Source: Trissonchulus latispiculum
Lineage: Eukaryota; Nematoda; Enoplea; Enoplida; Ironidae
Direction: 5' to 3'
Assembly (NCBI GenBank): GCA_030248195.1
Contig: JASAND010012982.1
Coordinates: forward strand, 1 to 64,000
DNA: 64,000 bases
In this document: one piece after another, positions 34,441 through 46,271 of the stretch
Layout: each line of letters opens with the position of its first letter
Position numbering within the stretch: the first letter of the stretch is position 1
Program-made: the position numbers and the translations under genes
The notes under the pieces: generated by a model
What the model was told of the DNA's origin: nothing
Databases searched by the model: none
Seen by the model: only the letters and a program-made list of their open reading frames with translations

Positions 34441-35179
34441 CAATACATTATGAGAGTATTAGGGACAATGGAGGTTTCATTTCTTTGTGACGAATCAGTA
34501 GTAGTTTATGTGCAGTTGTTGGGCAGTTCAGCTAGTTTGAGTGGAATTGTATCATCTTGGAACCAGGTAATAAGCTACAAAACAAAACAAGAGGGCCAAA
34601 AGAAATTCTCCTTTTGCTGCTGCTTACAACTCTAAACACCCGAGTCTGTCTGCCTAAACTAAATTAGTTTTGTTTTTATTACGCAATCTTTTGCTCTGTG
34701 CACATAAGGTTATTCCGCTTATAAACAACATCGTTCTGCATACACCTAGAATTCTTCTCCGTTTCAAATGGCGTTTCAAATTTATAACCTTATGTAAAAA
34801 GCCAAAACGTAGCCAAAAACCCCTTTTATGCCAAAAATCGCATTTTCAGCCTTGCTAATGCCAAAAAACATTCAACCATGAAGTAATTTTGACATTAGAC
34901 AGGGATTACAAACTCGAAATCTTGATAGGCAACATGTTTCTAAGTCTAAAATATGGAAAATATTGAGCCAGAAAGTCCATAAAACCGATAAAAACGTGTA
35001 TTTCACGCAATAGTAAACATTTTAAGCCAAAAACTGGGACATTTTTTGAAAAGTTTTGCAGAATTTACTTTAAAAATACCCAATTTTTGGCTTTGCGAAC
35101 TTCCGGCGCTTTAAATTTTTTAGGGAGGGTTTGGAAAAATGGCGGGGGTGGGTGGGTTTGGTTTCGTTTACCCCAATGG
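34441..35179. other. Spacer with dispersed repeat pieces
   Basis: 34965-35105 (GAGCCAGAAAGTCCATA and following) recurs at 41342-41530 with an A/T and purine-run insertion between. No gene is seen. Confidence 0.45.
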
Positions 35180-36656
35180 ATGTGCGTTACTTAGGGAGGG
35201 GGGGGGTTGTGGGGACCACCACAACCCCCCCCCCACCAAAATGACAAATTTTGGCGACTCTCCTCCCCCCGATTTTTGCTACCCCCCCGTTTTTTGGCCA
35301 AAAAAATCGAAAATTTAGGGGGTCCCCCGACCCCCACCATAGGTGTACCTGGGGGGGGGATGGGGGGGGGGGGAACCCCTCCCCCCCAATGGAAAAGTGC
35401 CGCCCCCACCCTCGAAATTTTGAAGGCAGACCCCACCTCCAAATGGCCAAATCCCAGACCCCACCTATCCAAATTTGCCAGACCCCACCCTCAAAATTTT
35501 GAGAATTTTGCTTCAAAATTAGTAAAAATTCGAAATTTTTTGCAAAAATCTAAGTTTTTTCGACGAAATGAGCAAAAATGAAGAAATATTGTTGATTTTT
35601 AGTTGAAAATAACGTTTTTAAGCGAATTCGCAAATTTTTTCTAAATTTTTGACCGAAAAAAATTTTTTACCCCCCCCCCCCCCAAGTCGATTTTTCCGGA
35701 CCCCACCCCACCTCAAACCGGCTGACCCCACCCTCACTAATTTCGGCTACCCCCTCCCCCAGCGATTTCTCAAGGTACACCTATGACCCCCACCCTCCGT
35801 CGGGAGACGGGAACCCCCCGCCATAGGTGTAAGGTGGAGGGGGGGTTGGGGGTGGGGTAGCCCCCCCAAGCCTTTTTTCAACCCTCCCCCAAAACTTTTT
35901 GGGAGGGGACGTCCCCCCCCAACTGGGGGGGGGGGTTTGGTTTACTCCAATGGAGTGTTACTTAGGGGGGGGGACCATAGTTTCCTTTGGGGGGGGGGTT
36001 TGGGGTGTTTACCCCCCCAAAATTTTTGACCAATTTTACCCCCCCCCCCCAGATTTTTTGACTTACCCTCCCCCAACTTTTGGCTACCCCCCCCCGAACC
36101 CCCCCCCAACGATTTTTGGACCCAAAAAGTTAGCTAAATTTGGTCGAAAAATGGTCATTTTTTGAAAAATTTTTCTAAAATTTTGACCTAAAATCGCTTT
36201 AAAACGGTGCAAAAGCGCCTAAAACGTTAAGAACAAGCCTTATTTTGATGAAAAAAGGGCTAAATTACAGGAAATTTTGCATTTTTTGGCCATTTTTCGA
36301 AATTTCTGAGGTCCGAATTCTGGGGGGGGGGGGTTGGGGGGGGGTACCCCCCATCACATTTCGGAGGTCGGCCAAGATTTACCCCCCCCCAGACCCAAAG
36401 TTCCAGGGAAACTATGGGGGGGACCACCACAACCCCCCCCCACCAAAATGACAAATTTTGGCGACCCTCCTCCCCCAGATTTTTGCTACCCCCCGTTTTT
36501 TGGCCAAAAAAATCGAAAATTTAGGTGGTCCCCCGACCCCCACCCTCCGTCGGGAACCCCCCGCCATAGGTGTAAGGTGGGGGGGGGGTAGCCCCCCCCA
36601 AGCCTTTTTTCAACCCTCCTCCAAAACTTTTTGGGAGGGGACGTCCCCCCCAACTG
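35180..36656. repeat. G/C-homopolymer repeat, two long copies
   Basis: 35206-35337 plus 35794-35925 aligns with 36416-36656; both contain ACCACCACAACCCCCCCCC, TTTTTTGGCCAAAAAAATCG and CCCCCGACCCCCACCCTCCG. The first copy carries the 448-bp insertion described next, the second does not. The proline-rich frames here are homopolymer artefacts. CATAGGTGTAAGGTGG at 35821 and 36562 is the left end of a related element without a visible partner. Confidence 0.8.
35338..35785. mobile_element. hAT-like MITE with CATAGGTGTACCT ends and 8-bp TSD
   Basis: Ends CATAGGTGTACCT and AGGTACACCTATG; flanking octamer ACCCCCAC at 35330-35337 and 35786-35793. The related empty site at 36530-36555 has this octamer once. 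The interior starts with G runs and holds CCCCACC-rich words, then an AT-rich middle. A second copy is at 40101-40553. The 8-bp duplication and CA...TG ends suit hAT. No coding capacity. Confidence 0.92.
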
Positions 36657-37110
36657 CACAGGAAGAACCAATATTGTAAATCTGTTATAATTCCGTTGTA
36701 AATTCCATTAATTTACAATGTAATTTTAATGTGGTAAAAGCGAGGTAGATTTTTACAACGAAATTATGACGTTTTTACAACATTTTAAATTCATCGTAAA
36801 GAATTTACAAAGTTTTTACCATGAATCTACAACATTGTAAATGATTGCAACATTTTACATTGATCTTACAATGAGTTTACAACGTGGTAAAAACATTGTA
36901 AAACATTTTACCATGCTTTATCAACGTTTTTACTTTGTGGTAAATCCATTCAAAATGCATTGTAGTTGTATTGTAAAAAGGTACAATGGAGGTACAACGG
37001 TTTTTCAATGTTGTACAACCAAGATAAATACATTGTAAAATATACAATGAATTAATAACAGATTTATAACAGTGTAAAATTATTTAATATGCATGGTAAA
37101 ATCAGTGGGG
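36657..37110 (+). repeat. Word-repeat element, TTGTAAA type, left half
   Basis: Begins CACAGGAAGAACC and continues with tens of copies of TTGTAAA, TTTACAA and GGTAAAA words. The matching right terminus GTTCTTCCTGTG is at 42659-42670, preceded by the same kind of words from 42183. CTG borders both outer sides. Either this is one element spread apart by about 5 kb of later insertions, or two half-copies. Confidence 0.7.
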
Positions 37111-37488
37111 TGGATGGTGGCTGGGAAAAGAGTGGGCATCATAGGCCTAGTCCAGGTGTGTTTGCGGGAAGGAAGAGGGGTCCCCGACTCCCCTAAAAAA
37201 TTTGGCTACCCCTACCCCCAAATCGGTCTTTCGGTGACCCCCTCCCTAAATATTTTCAAACCACGTATACGTATATCACGTATATATATATGCTTTCGTA
37301 AAAATAGCTATTTTTAGCTTACATCCTGGCATTTTTGAGAACTTTTTGCGTGTCACCATGCAAAATACCCCAAAAATACCATTTTTATGGCTCATTTTTG
37401 CAATATCCCCCCTCCGAATATTCTTACCCCCGGGCTCGGGGGTGCCCCCCCTGGAAAAAAGTACCCTGTAGTATCTATATACCTATAT

Positions 37489-38114
37489 TAGAGATGCACC
37501 GGGGCCGCCACAACCGGGGCCGGGGCCGGGACCTCATGGGGGTCCAAATTAAAAATTTTCAAAACTTTTCTTGAAAATTTAAATTTTGCAATAATGTTTG
37601 ATATACAAACGTTACTATCTAGCTTTTTCCTACACTAGAATTTCGTTCCCCCCCCCAGACTTGGGTCGCCCCTTCAGAACGCCCATCCAAAATGCCCGGA
37701 AAAATAGGGTTTTGAGGGTAAATTTTGAAAATTTTTTCCGGCTTCGCCGGATTTTTACCCATTTTTAAGCATTTTTTAGCTATTTTAAGCTTAAATTTAA
37801 GTTAAAAATAGTAATTAATTTTTAAACTTAGCAGCAAAAATAGCTATTTTTGATTTTTCTTCCCCCCCCCAGAAATCCGAGCCCCTCCAGACTTCCCCCC
37901 CCCCCAGAAATTTTTGCCTAGGAAAAAGCCAGACTATCATTGTTTTCATTCATATCGGCGAGAAAACAAACAATTTGTAACACTTTTTGACTTTCGAAAA
38001 TTCAATATTTTGGTCAAAAAATGTCAAAAATTTACAAAATTTTGCTAATTTTTGGCCCCAGTCGGTACCGGGGCCTGACTACCGGGGCCGGGACCAGGCC
38101 CCGGTGCATCCCTA
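37489..38114. mobile_element. hAT-like MITE with perfect 8-bp TSD
   Basis: Ends TAGAGATGCACCGGGGCC and, inverted, TAGGGATGCACCGGGGCC; flanked by the octamer ACCTATAT on both sides (37481-37488, 38115-38122). TAG(A/G)GATGCACC is a well-known hAT terminus. Subterminal words are CCGGGGCCGG repeats. It contains a second, nested element at 37619-37932. Non-coding. Confidence 0.95.
37619..37932 (-). mobile_element. Nested CTGGCTTTTTCCTA element with 5-bp TSD
   Basis: Ends CTAGCTTTTTCCTA and TAGGAAAAAGCCAG; flanked by ACTAT at 37614-37618 and 37933-37937. Inverted, the sequence from 37700 matches 52202-52445, including the CCGGCTTCGCCGG hairpin. It is about 314 bp and non-coding. The superfamily is not clear from the 5-bp duplication. 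Confidence 0.88.
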
Positions 38115-38122
38115 ACCTATAT

Positions 38123-40068
38123 TATAAATGTTTGAAAATTTTTAGCCAAAAATTGGAAATTTTTATAAAATCACAAAAATAGCGAAAAATTGCTAAAATT
38201 CGCTTAATTACGCTGAAAACAGCTAAAAACTGAGAATTCTTCAAGTTTTTGACTGGAAAACCGATTTTTCGTGTTTCCCCGAAAATCGGAATTTTCGACC
38301 CCCTCCTCCTTTTAGCCAAACCCATACCTACTTTTTTCAAACGCAACCCCCAACTTTTACGACAGCCACGCCTATGGTGGGCATAGTTTCACCGGATATT
38401 TTATTTGGGGGGGGGGAGTTATATAAATTTTGGAAAGTTTTTACACTGTTTTATATAAAGCGATTTTAATCCAACATTTTAGAAATTTTTCGAAAAATGA
38501 TGTTGGCAAAATGTACCTAACTTTTGGCTCTAAAAGTACTGGCGGGGTTCGGGGAGGGGCAGCCAACAGTGGGGAACATAGATTCACCGGAAATTTTGGT
38601 TAGGGGGGGGCAAACTTTGGAAATTTGGCGGTCGACTCCCGAAATGTGATGGGGGTATATACCCCCCTACCCTCCCCCCAAAATTAGGACCTCAGAAAAT
38701 TCAAAAAATGGCCTGGAAACGCAAAAGTTTCTGTATTCTAGCGCTTTCTTCGTCAAAACAAGGCTTGTTTTTATCGTTTTAGGCGTTTTTACACCATTTT
38801 AAACCGATTTTAAGCCAACATTTAAAAAAACTTCAAAAAATGACTTTTAGCACAATTTAGTTAACTTTTTGGCCCCAAAAAGTGCTGGGGGAGGTTTGGG
38901 GGGTAACCAAAAGTGGGGGGGCGCGGGCGGGATAGTCAAAATGGGGTAACGTTGGTCGAAAATTTTGGAGGGACACCCCCCGCCCCAAACCCCCCCCCCC
39001 CTGGTGAAACTATGGTAGGGAAGGATAAGTCAAAAATTCTGGGAGGGTGCCAAAAAGACTCTCTCTACTTTTAGCCTATATTTTTAGCGATTTTAAGCTT
39101 GAATTAATTAATTTGAGCCGCCCCCTCTTCACGATTCGAAGGTAGGAAAAATTAAGGAGAAAAATAGGGAAAAGGGCAAAAAAGCAAAAAATTTTGTGGC
39201 TTCGGCGCGAATTTCTTTTTTCTTAGCAGCATATCATAGCGAAGAATCAATCAAGCTTGATTCAAGATACATCACTGATTTTCAATTTGAATTCAAATTC
39301 AATCGAGCTTGAAATGCTTCCGAATTTTCGTAGAAAAATTCCATTTTTGCTTAAAAATGTCTGCGGTTCGTTGAAATATAAAGAATGATTTGAACGCAGA
39401 TTTTATTGCTGAAAGTGAAACAGAAATTGCTTCAACTTCCTGGTCCTGGGTTTACTTTAGTGGGGGCGGGGCGGCTTCCCTCCCCACGTATTGGGTCCCC
39501 CCACTCGGCCCCACCCCCACTTTTTTGGGCTTCCCTCCACTCACCCCTAAGTGTCAATAGCCAAATTTTTTAGAATTTTGGGTCAAAATTTTCAAAAATT
39601 TTCCGGCTTAGCCCGAATTGTTTTTTTTTCAAAAAATAGTCATTTTGTTACTAAAACTTATATAATTTTTGAGTATATATATACTTTTTAGTTATAGCAG
39701 TATATATATATATATATATATGTGGAAACACACTTTTAGCCCATTTTAATCCCCCCCCACTAGTGGGGGCGCCCCCAGTCCTCCCCTCCCCCACTTATTT
39801 TTTGCCTAAAATTAATCCAGACTTCTGGAGGGAGGAGCCGACCCCCTGGTAGAAAATTTTTCAGTGGGGACCCGAACCCCCCGTCACAAAATCCTGGATC
39901 CGCCAGTCCCCCCAGAAGTGAGGTGTAACAGAATTTGGGGTGGGGGAGGCTCCCCAACTTTTTCTGGGGGCACCCCTCTGGAGACTCCCCAGGCACTAGC
40001 GTAGCCAGAAAAAATTTCGGGGGGGGGCAAGCCAAAATGTTTCAATCGTAAACTGCGGCAGTTAGAAA
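38123..40068. other. G/C-run and AT spacer, no gene
   Basis: Alternating AT-rich stretches and G or C runs, for example 38403-38412 and 38990-39001. It contains a TATATATA microsatellite at 39701-39720 and remnants similar to other G-run repeats. The frame 39760-40035 (minus) is a homopolymer product. Confidence 0.5.
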
Positions 40069-41067
40069 CGGGTCCGGACCAGGTTCAGGCTGTCTGAGCC
40101 CATAGGTGTACCTGGGGGGGGGGTGGGGGGGGAACCCCTCCCCCCAAATGGAAAAGTGCCGACCCCACCCTCGCAATTTTGGAGGCAGACCCCACCCCCA
40201 AATGGCCAAATCCCAGACCCCACCAACCAACCCAAATTTGCCAGACCCCACCCTCAAAATTTTGAAGATTTTGCCTCAAAATTAGTAAAAATTCGAAATT
40301 TTTTGGAAAATTTCGAAATTTTTGCAGAAAATCCAAGTTTTTTCGAATAAATGAGCAATACTGTTGATTTTTATTTGGAAATAACGTTGTTTTAAAAAAT
40401 TTGCGAATTTTTTTCTAAGTTTTTGACCGAAAAAATTTCCCCCCCCCCAAATTCGATTTTTCCGGACCCCACCCCACCCTCAAACCGGTCTGACCCCACC
40501 CACCCTAATTTCGGCTACCCCCTCCCCCAACGATTTCTCAAGGTACACCTATGTCTGAGCCTGTCAAATCACCTCAAAGATTCCAAATATAAGTTATGGT
40601 GTTTTTGTGGGTAAAACGTTCTAAAACAGCGTTAATATCACCAGAAAAACAATTACATACTTTGGATGCTGTGACCTATTTTTGCAAAGTCCGAACTGGC
40701 TTTTTTGGAAATTCGTTCCCAAAAAAAGCCGGGTAGCCCAGGCCACAGCGTAGGAGCCAGTGGGGCTGGGATATGTGGTATCGTGAGTACTTGGGCACCT
40801 AACCTACCAACCACAATTAGGGACTTACCGGGTTTTCCGTTGTGGTTTTGAGACAATTTTTCCAACACCATGTCGAAACTTGTCCGAGGGTGGTTTTTGG
40901 GGTGGTTGTCATCTAGCTGGCGCCCTGGCTTCACCAGATAAGCTATATAACCCAAACTGATATATTATATTACTAAGGTCTTCTACTTGTTATGCGCCAA
41001 ATTTGGCTCGAAACGGTCGAAGTACCTGGGAGATCTGGCACTGGTTTTTTTGGGAACCTGACTATAT
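40069..41067 (-). repeat. Partial inverted copy of the TATAGTCAGGTTCCC element
   Basis: Inverted, this corresponds to 43703-44275. The right border ...GGGAACCTGACTATA is the terminus. It is interrupted at 40101-40553 by an hAT-like MITE and ends at about 40069. CACAGCGTAGGAGCCAGTG and GTACCTGGGAGATCTGGCAC are among the shared blocks. Confidence 0.88.
40101..40553. mobile_element. hAT-like MITE, CATAGGTGTACCT ends, second copy
   Basis: Flanked by TCTGAGCC at 40093-40100 and 40554-40561. The uninterrupted sequence is seen inverted at 44235-44265 of the full element, where this octamer occurs once. The interior aligns with 35338-35785 at high identity. Confidence 0.93.
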
Positions 41068-42182
41068 ATATGTAGTGAGTCGGAGGGAAGCCCAAAAGTG
41101 GGGGGAGGGGAGCCAGAAGGAAAAATCCAAGTGCAATTAAGGTGAATATTGAGCCAGAGTCCATATATATATTGTTAAACGTGTATATAGGGGTTTTGAG
41201 AAGTCGGGGGGGGGAATCCGAAAAGTGGGGGGCGCCAAGAAATACATTTCGAATTGCTTAGGTAACCACCCCCTCCCAGTAAAGTAAAACCAGAAACTTG
41301 ATTGTCAATATGTTTCCTAAGTGCAAAATTTAAGGTGAATATTGAGCCAGAAAGTCCATATATATATATAGTTGGGAAAAAAGGGGGGAAGGGAAGGGGG
41401 GGGAGAGGGGGAAGGGAAAAAGCGTGTATATATATATATATATAGTTCGCGCAATAATAAACACTTTAAGACAGAAATCTGGACTTTTTTGAAACTTTTT
41501 GCAATCTTTACCCTAAAAATACCCAAATTTTGGTCATTTTTCGCGACTCCCCTCCCCAGTTGGGGGGACGTCCCCCAAAAAGTTTTGAAGGAGGGTTAAA
41601 AAAGGGCTGGGGTGGGCTACCTTACACCTATATTATGCGTGCCTTTCCCAGTCTGATTGGTTCCTTTGCACTTCCCATTGATAAGAAAATAATTTATATT
41701 TATATATATAAGGATTGCTCAACGGGGTATATAGTTCTGGAGAGTCCAAATGTTGGTGTCTTTATGGTTTTTGTTTTCCTGACCTCAATACAGTTTACAG
41801 GTACTTAAATTTATACCTCTATACAGGGTGTCTTTCCCCCAAATTTCTGATTTTGGTGGTATATATCCCCGGGGCGGGCGCGGGCAAAATTTGGACCTCC
41901 GCTCCGACTCCTACCAACCCCGACGGACGACACCTATGGTACACCTATGATTTTATGCCATAATATTCCGGATAAGCCGAACAAATTTTGTCATTTTGAA
42001 GATATATATATATATATATATATATCCTTGGAATTAGGCAATTCTTGGTATATTTCCTCATTCACGGTGAGTGGGGAGGTGCCCGAAAAGATAGGGTAGG
42101 GGCAAGAGATGGGGGGAGGGCCTTTTCGCTCCCCAGTAGGAAAATCCCGACCAGGATATCTGCCAATCAGAAATAATCCCAT
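41068..42182. other. Spacer of G-run repeats and TA microsatellites
   Basis: TA microsatellites lie at 41358-41371, 41427-41443 and 42002-42025. Repeats seen elsewhere recur here (41342 onward, 41560-41630). Nothing coding is supported. Confidence 0.45.
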
Positions 42183-42670
42183 TTACCACGTTTTTACAAT
42201 GCTGTAAACGCATTGGAAATTCAAGGTTAATACGTTGTAAATCTATAGAACTGTCGTTGTAAATTCTCTTGAACGTTTACAATGTATTTACTCTAGTATA
42301 AAAACGTTGTATATACGTTGTAAATACATTATTATTACGGTGTAAGTTAGTACTAACTTATTTACAACGGTTTTTAAACGTGGTAAAACCATTGTAAAAT
42401 TATTTTAAAAACGATATAATTTTGTAATAATTTAGTGATAAAAACGATGTAAAATCATTATAAATTCGGATACAATTATTGTAAAAACGTTGTAAATTTG
42501 TAAAAATCCGTTAAAATAGCGTTGTACAATTGTTGTAAAACCATCGTACCTTGCGCATAGGAAAACCATGGTAAAATTGTTGTAAATTGTCGACATGGTT
42601 TACATTGCCATTTTACAACAAGAATTAAATGTATTTACAACGTAATTTTAACGGAAAAGTTCTTCCTGTG
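42183..42670 (-). repeat. Word-repeat element, TTGTAAA type, right half
   Basis: Dense TTGTAAA, GTTGTAAA, AACGTTGTAA and AAAACG words end at GTTCTTCCTGTG. See the left half at 36657. The density of one word over nearly 500 bp is unlike the surrounding sequence. Confidence 0.7.
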
Positions 42671-42894
42671 CTGGGGGGGGGGTAGTCGCGCCGAAGGCGC
42701 GAAAAATGGCCTAAAATTGGGCATTTTTAGGGTAAATTTTGAAAAAATTTTCAAAAACGTCCAAATTTTTGGCTTAAACTGTTTATTATTATGAGAAATA
42801 CACGTTTTTAACTGTATTATGGATCTTATGACTCAATATTGTCCTTATTTTGGACTTGGAAACATGTTGGCAATCAAGTTTTTGAGTTTAAAAC

Positions 42895-43439
42895 CATAGG
42901 TGTGTTAGGGGGGGCATAGGTGTGGCTGGCGAAAAAAGTGGGGGTGGGGGTTTGAAAAAAGTAGGGTGGGGGGTCCCCCCCCCCCCCCCCCCCCTAACAC
43001 ACCTATGAGGGGGGGGGGTGGGGGGGACCCCTCCCCCCAAATGGAGTTGTCGCAGCCTACCCTCCCCCCTAAAAAATTTTTCTACCCCGCCCCCCAAATC
43101 GGCCTACGGCCGACCCCCCCCCCCCTGTAAATTTTCAACCCCCTACCTAAATTTTTGCAAATTTTTAGCCAAAAATTCGAAAATTTTCAAGAAAGTAGCG
43201 AAAAATTGCTAAAATTCGCCTTACTACCTTAAAAATCGCTAAAAATAGCTGAAAATTGAGAAAAATTTTCAGTTTTTTAGCGAAAAACCGATTTTTCGCC
43301 GACCCCTCCCCTCGAAAATTTTTCTTACCCCTCCCCCCAACTCGACTTTTTCTCGACCCCCCTCCCCCTTTTTTGCCAAACCCCCCACCCTACTTTTTTC
43401 AAACCCCCACCCCCACTTTTTTCGCCAGCCACACCTATG
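42895..43439. mobile_element. CATAGGTGTG hAT-like unit with interleaved ends and 8-bp TSD
   Basis: The whole unit is flanked by TTTAAAAC (42887-42894 and 43440-43447). The left border is CATAGGTGTGTTAGGGG, whose inverse CCCCTAACACACCTATG lies inside at 42991-43007. The right border CGCCAGCCACACCTATG pairs with CATAGGTGTGGCTGGCG inside at 42915. So two related end types are interleaved within one target duplication. Non-coding, with long G and C runs. Confidence 0.85.
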
Positions 43440-43447
43440 TTTAAAAC

Positions 43448-43702
43448 CACTGTCTAATGTTAAAATTACTTTATGGTTAGATGTTTTTTATCATTCGAAA
43501 CGGCTGAAAATGCGATTTTTGGCATAAAAAGTGAAAAATTTTTTTGGGGGAGGGTTGCGGGGGTCCTGGGGGGGTTTGGGGGGGGGGGGGGGGGGCCCCC
43601 CCCCCCCCCCAGAAAATGTTGGGGGGGAGCCTCCCCCACCCCAAATCTCCGTTACACCTATGCCTATGCCCCCCGCCCAGATTTTTTGCGCAGCCACACC
43701 TA
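43448..43702. other. G/C-homopolymer spacer
   Basis: Long G and C runs at 43577-43612. No gene. Confidence 0.5.
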
Positions 43703-44985
43703 TATAGTCAGGTTCCCAAAAAAAAAACCAGTGACAAAGTTCCCAAAAAAAAAACCAGTGCCAGATCTCCCAGGTACTTTGACCGTTTCGAGCCAAATTT
43801 GGCGCACAACAAGTAGAAGACCTTAGTATTATAATAAATCAGTTTGGGTTATATAGCTTATCTCGTGAAGCCAGGGCGCCAGCTAGAAGACAACCACCCC
43901 AAAACCACCCTCGGACAAGTTTCGACATGGTGTTGGAAAAATTGTCTCAAAACCCCAGCGGAAAACCCGGTAGGTCCCTAATTGTGGTTGGTAGGTTAGG
44001 TGCCCAAGTACTCACGATACCACATATCCCGGCCTCACTGGCTCCTACGCTGTGGCCTGGGCCACCCGGTTTTTTTTTGGGAACGAATTCCCAAAAAAAA
44101 AACCAGTTCGGACTTTGCAAAAATAGGTCACAGCAGTCACCGTAATTATTTTTCTGGTGATATTAACACTGTTTTAGAACGTTTTTCCAAAAAAACACCA
44201 TAATAACTTATATTTGGAATGTTTGAGGTGATTTGACTGGCTCAGACAGCCTGAACCTGGTCCGGACCCAAGTTGGACCCTTGAAGCATTGGACTTGGCT
44301 AAAAACTGAAATTTACAGCGTAAATCACGCTGGAAACGTGTTTTCCTAGTTATAAAACGGTTCTACGCAAAATTTCAGTTGTTTTGGTAGACTTTTGGTG
44401 ATAGTCCAAAACTTGGCCTAGGCACCCGGGGGTCCAAGTTGGGGATATGGACTGTTGTGACAGGTAAGTCCTCAGAAATTTTATAGTGTACTTAAAGAAA
44501 ATGCACGTTAAAAGGGTGCCAAATCTGCTATAAACGTCGGCCAAAGGCGTTTGACGCTCAAAGAAAAGTTATCGGAACTTACACCTCCAGACTCACCATG
44601 TCATGGTGGTCCAAGGTAGTCTAAGTGGGCTGCCGTGCCCAGGCTAGACCCTTGGGCTCCACCAAGTACCATGTAGTATTGGTCGGTTATGGGCTATACA
44701 TAGGTAATATTAGATTTGCCCTGCCTCTTCTCTGCCAGTAGTAAAGAGGGTGGTTTTTTATTTGGGAACGCTGGTTTTTTTTTTGGGAATCGTTCCCAAA
44801 AAAAAAACCACCAAAATTTTTTAATTACTCAGGATTGCCAGGGAGGCAGGCTAGGGGCTATAGGTGGGCATATGTGTCGGACCGAGCCCTATGCATATGC
44901 ACCCTAGTTGGGCTGTCTCACGTCACCCTGCAAAAGTTTGGAGCAAAAAACTGTCAACTGGTTTTTTTTTGGGAACCTGACTATA
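43703..44985. mobile_element. TA-flanked element of about 1.28 kb with TTCCCAAAAAA words
   Basis: Ends TATAGTCAGGTTCCC followed by AAAAAAAAAACCAGT, and the exact inverse at 44955-44985. The word TTCCCAAAAAAAAACCAG recurs at 43740-43757 and 44090-44106 and, in opposite directions, at 44765-44812. TA duplications would suit a Tc1/mariner-like target, but the TA cannot be separated from the terminus. No transposase is seen. A partial inverted copy is at 40069-41067. Confidence 0.85.
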
Positions 44986-45597
44986 TATGTTTACCCCCAT
45001 AGTTCCACTGGAAATTTTGTTGGGGGAGGCGTAAGCTCTGGAAATTTGGTGGTCAATCCGCGCGAACTGTAATGGGGTACCCCCCAAATTGGGACCTCAG
45101 AAAATCCAAAAAATGGCCTAAAAATGCAAAATTTTCTGTATTTTAACGCTTTTTGCGTAAAATTAAGGCTTGTTTTGATAGTTTTAGGCATTTATACTGG
45201 TCTTTTTCTCGGCGAAAAAAAGTGGGGGGGGGAAATCCAAAGTGGTCTAAAATCGCTAAAAATGCAGTAAAATAGCCTGTTTTCTACGTATACTGCTATA
45301 ACTATGCTAAAAAGTGCTCAAAAATCGAGTTTGAGTACCAAAATAGACAATCTTTGACAAAAAATTCCGGCGAAGCCGGAAAATTTTTGAAATTTTGACC
45401 AAAAATCCTTAAAATTTGGCATTTTCTGGGCACCTTATGGTGAGTGGGGGGGAAGCCCAAAAAAGTGGGGGTGGGGCCGAGTGCGGGGGGGGAGCATAGG
45501 TGAACCAGGCTACAGTTTACCCCCTGTGAGACCCCCCCCACGGAGACGCCAGACCCCCCTCCCCTCCTACCCGACCTCAACTACTCCCCCCCACTAC
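44986..45597. other. G-run repeats, one CCGGCGAAGCCGG hairpin
   Basis: 45367-45381 contains TCCGGCGAAGCCGGA within a G-run repeat related to 52380-52450. No gene. Confidence 0.5.
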
Positions 45598-46025
45598 TAA
45601 GTTCCTGCTTTCTGACTACTTATCAAAAAATATATATAACTTAAGGAAACGGTGATGAAATTTGTTAATTTCATTCTTTTAGAATTTCATGTCTCATGTT
45701 TTGAAATGTTTTAATTAACGAAATATTAGGGAATTGTCCTATTTCTTACACTTTGTTAACAGTTTTCAAAATGAGAAATGTTTCATATTTCGGAACGAGA
45801 ATAGTTTTGTCTTGTCTTCAGAATCTATCGAGTTCCTCCTTTCTGAGTATATACTTATCAAAAATATATATATAATTTAATGAAACGGTGATGAAATTTA
45901 TTAATTTCATTCTGTTAGAATTTCATGTTTTAAATATTTTAATTATCGAAATATTAGGGAATTGTCCAATTTCTTACCCTACCCATTGTTAACAGTTTTC
46001 AAAATGAAAAATTTGTCATATTTTG
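45598..46025. repeat. Direct duplication, two units of about 200 bp
   Basis: 45598-45795 and 45831-46022 share GTTCCT.CTTTCTGA, AAACGGTGATGAAATTT, AATATTAGGGAATTGTCC and TTAACAGTTTTCAAAATGA in order. By eye they are about 85% identical. Function unknown. Confidence 0.85.
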
Positions 46026-46243
46026 GATGTCATATATGTTTGTTCACCACACTAATGACACTTTATGAGGCGACTGGCGGCGAAACTATTTTTCACTTAT
46101 TTTGTAAAAGATTTTTCCAAAGAATCCTAAAGAACTTAGTTCTACACTTCTCCACTGATGAGCCGCAAGTGTTTGAACCAAGTCTGGCAGAGGTCGCATG
46201 CACTACTAATATAGGAATTTAATGTGTTTTTACGTGTACATAT

Positions 46244-46271
46244 TAGGGGGAGCGCGTTAGCGCTCCCCCTA
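46244..46271. other. 12-bp-stem hairpin (TAGGGGGAGCGC)
   Basis: TAGGGGGAGCGC, loop GTTA, GCGCTCCCCCTA. It is followed downstream by ATTTCAGCC and CCTAAAAAGTTAAC, phrases also present after the hairpins at 49625 and 57626. One of four related hairpins in the window. Confidence 0.85.

Noticed and set aside
35187..36679. Several proline-rich frames on both strands
   Set aside because: Homopolymer artefacts within repeats; no frame is favoured.
36657..42670. One intact 6-kb element with CACAGGAAGAAC ends
   Set aside because: The ends match and CTG borders both sides, but most of the interior consists of other complete insertions, so unity cannot be shown from this window.
46244..46271. Rho-independent terminator
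   Set aside because: The GC hairpin lacks a U tract and the sequence is clearly eukaryotic; treated as part of a repeat family.
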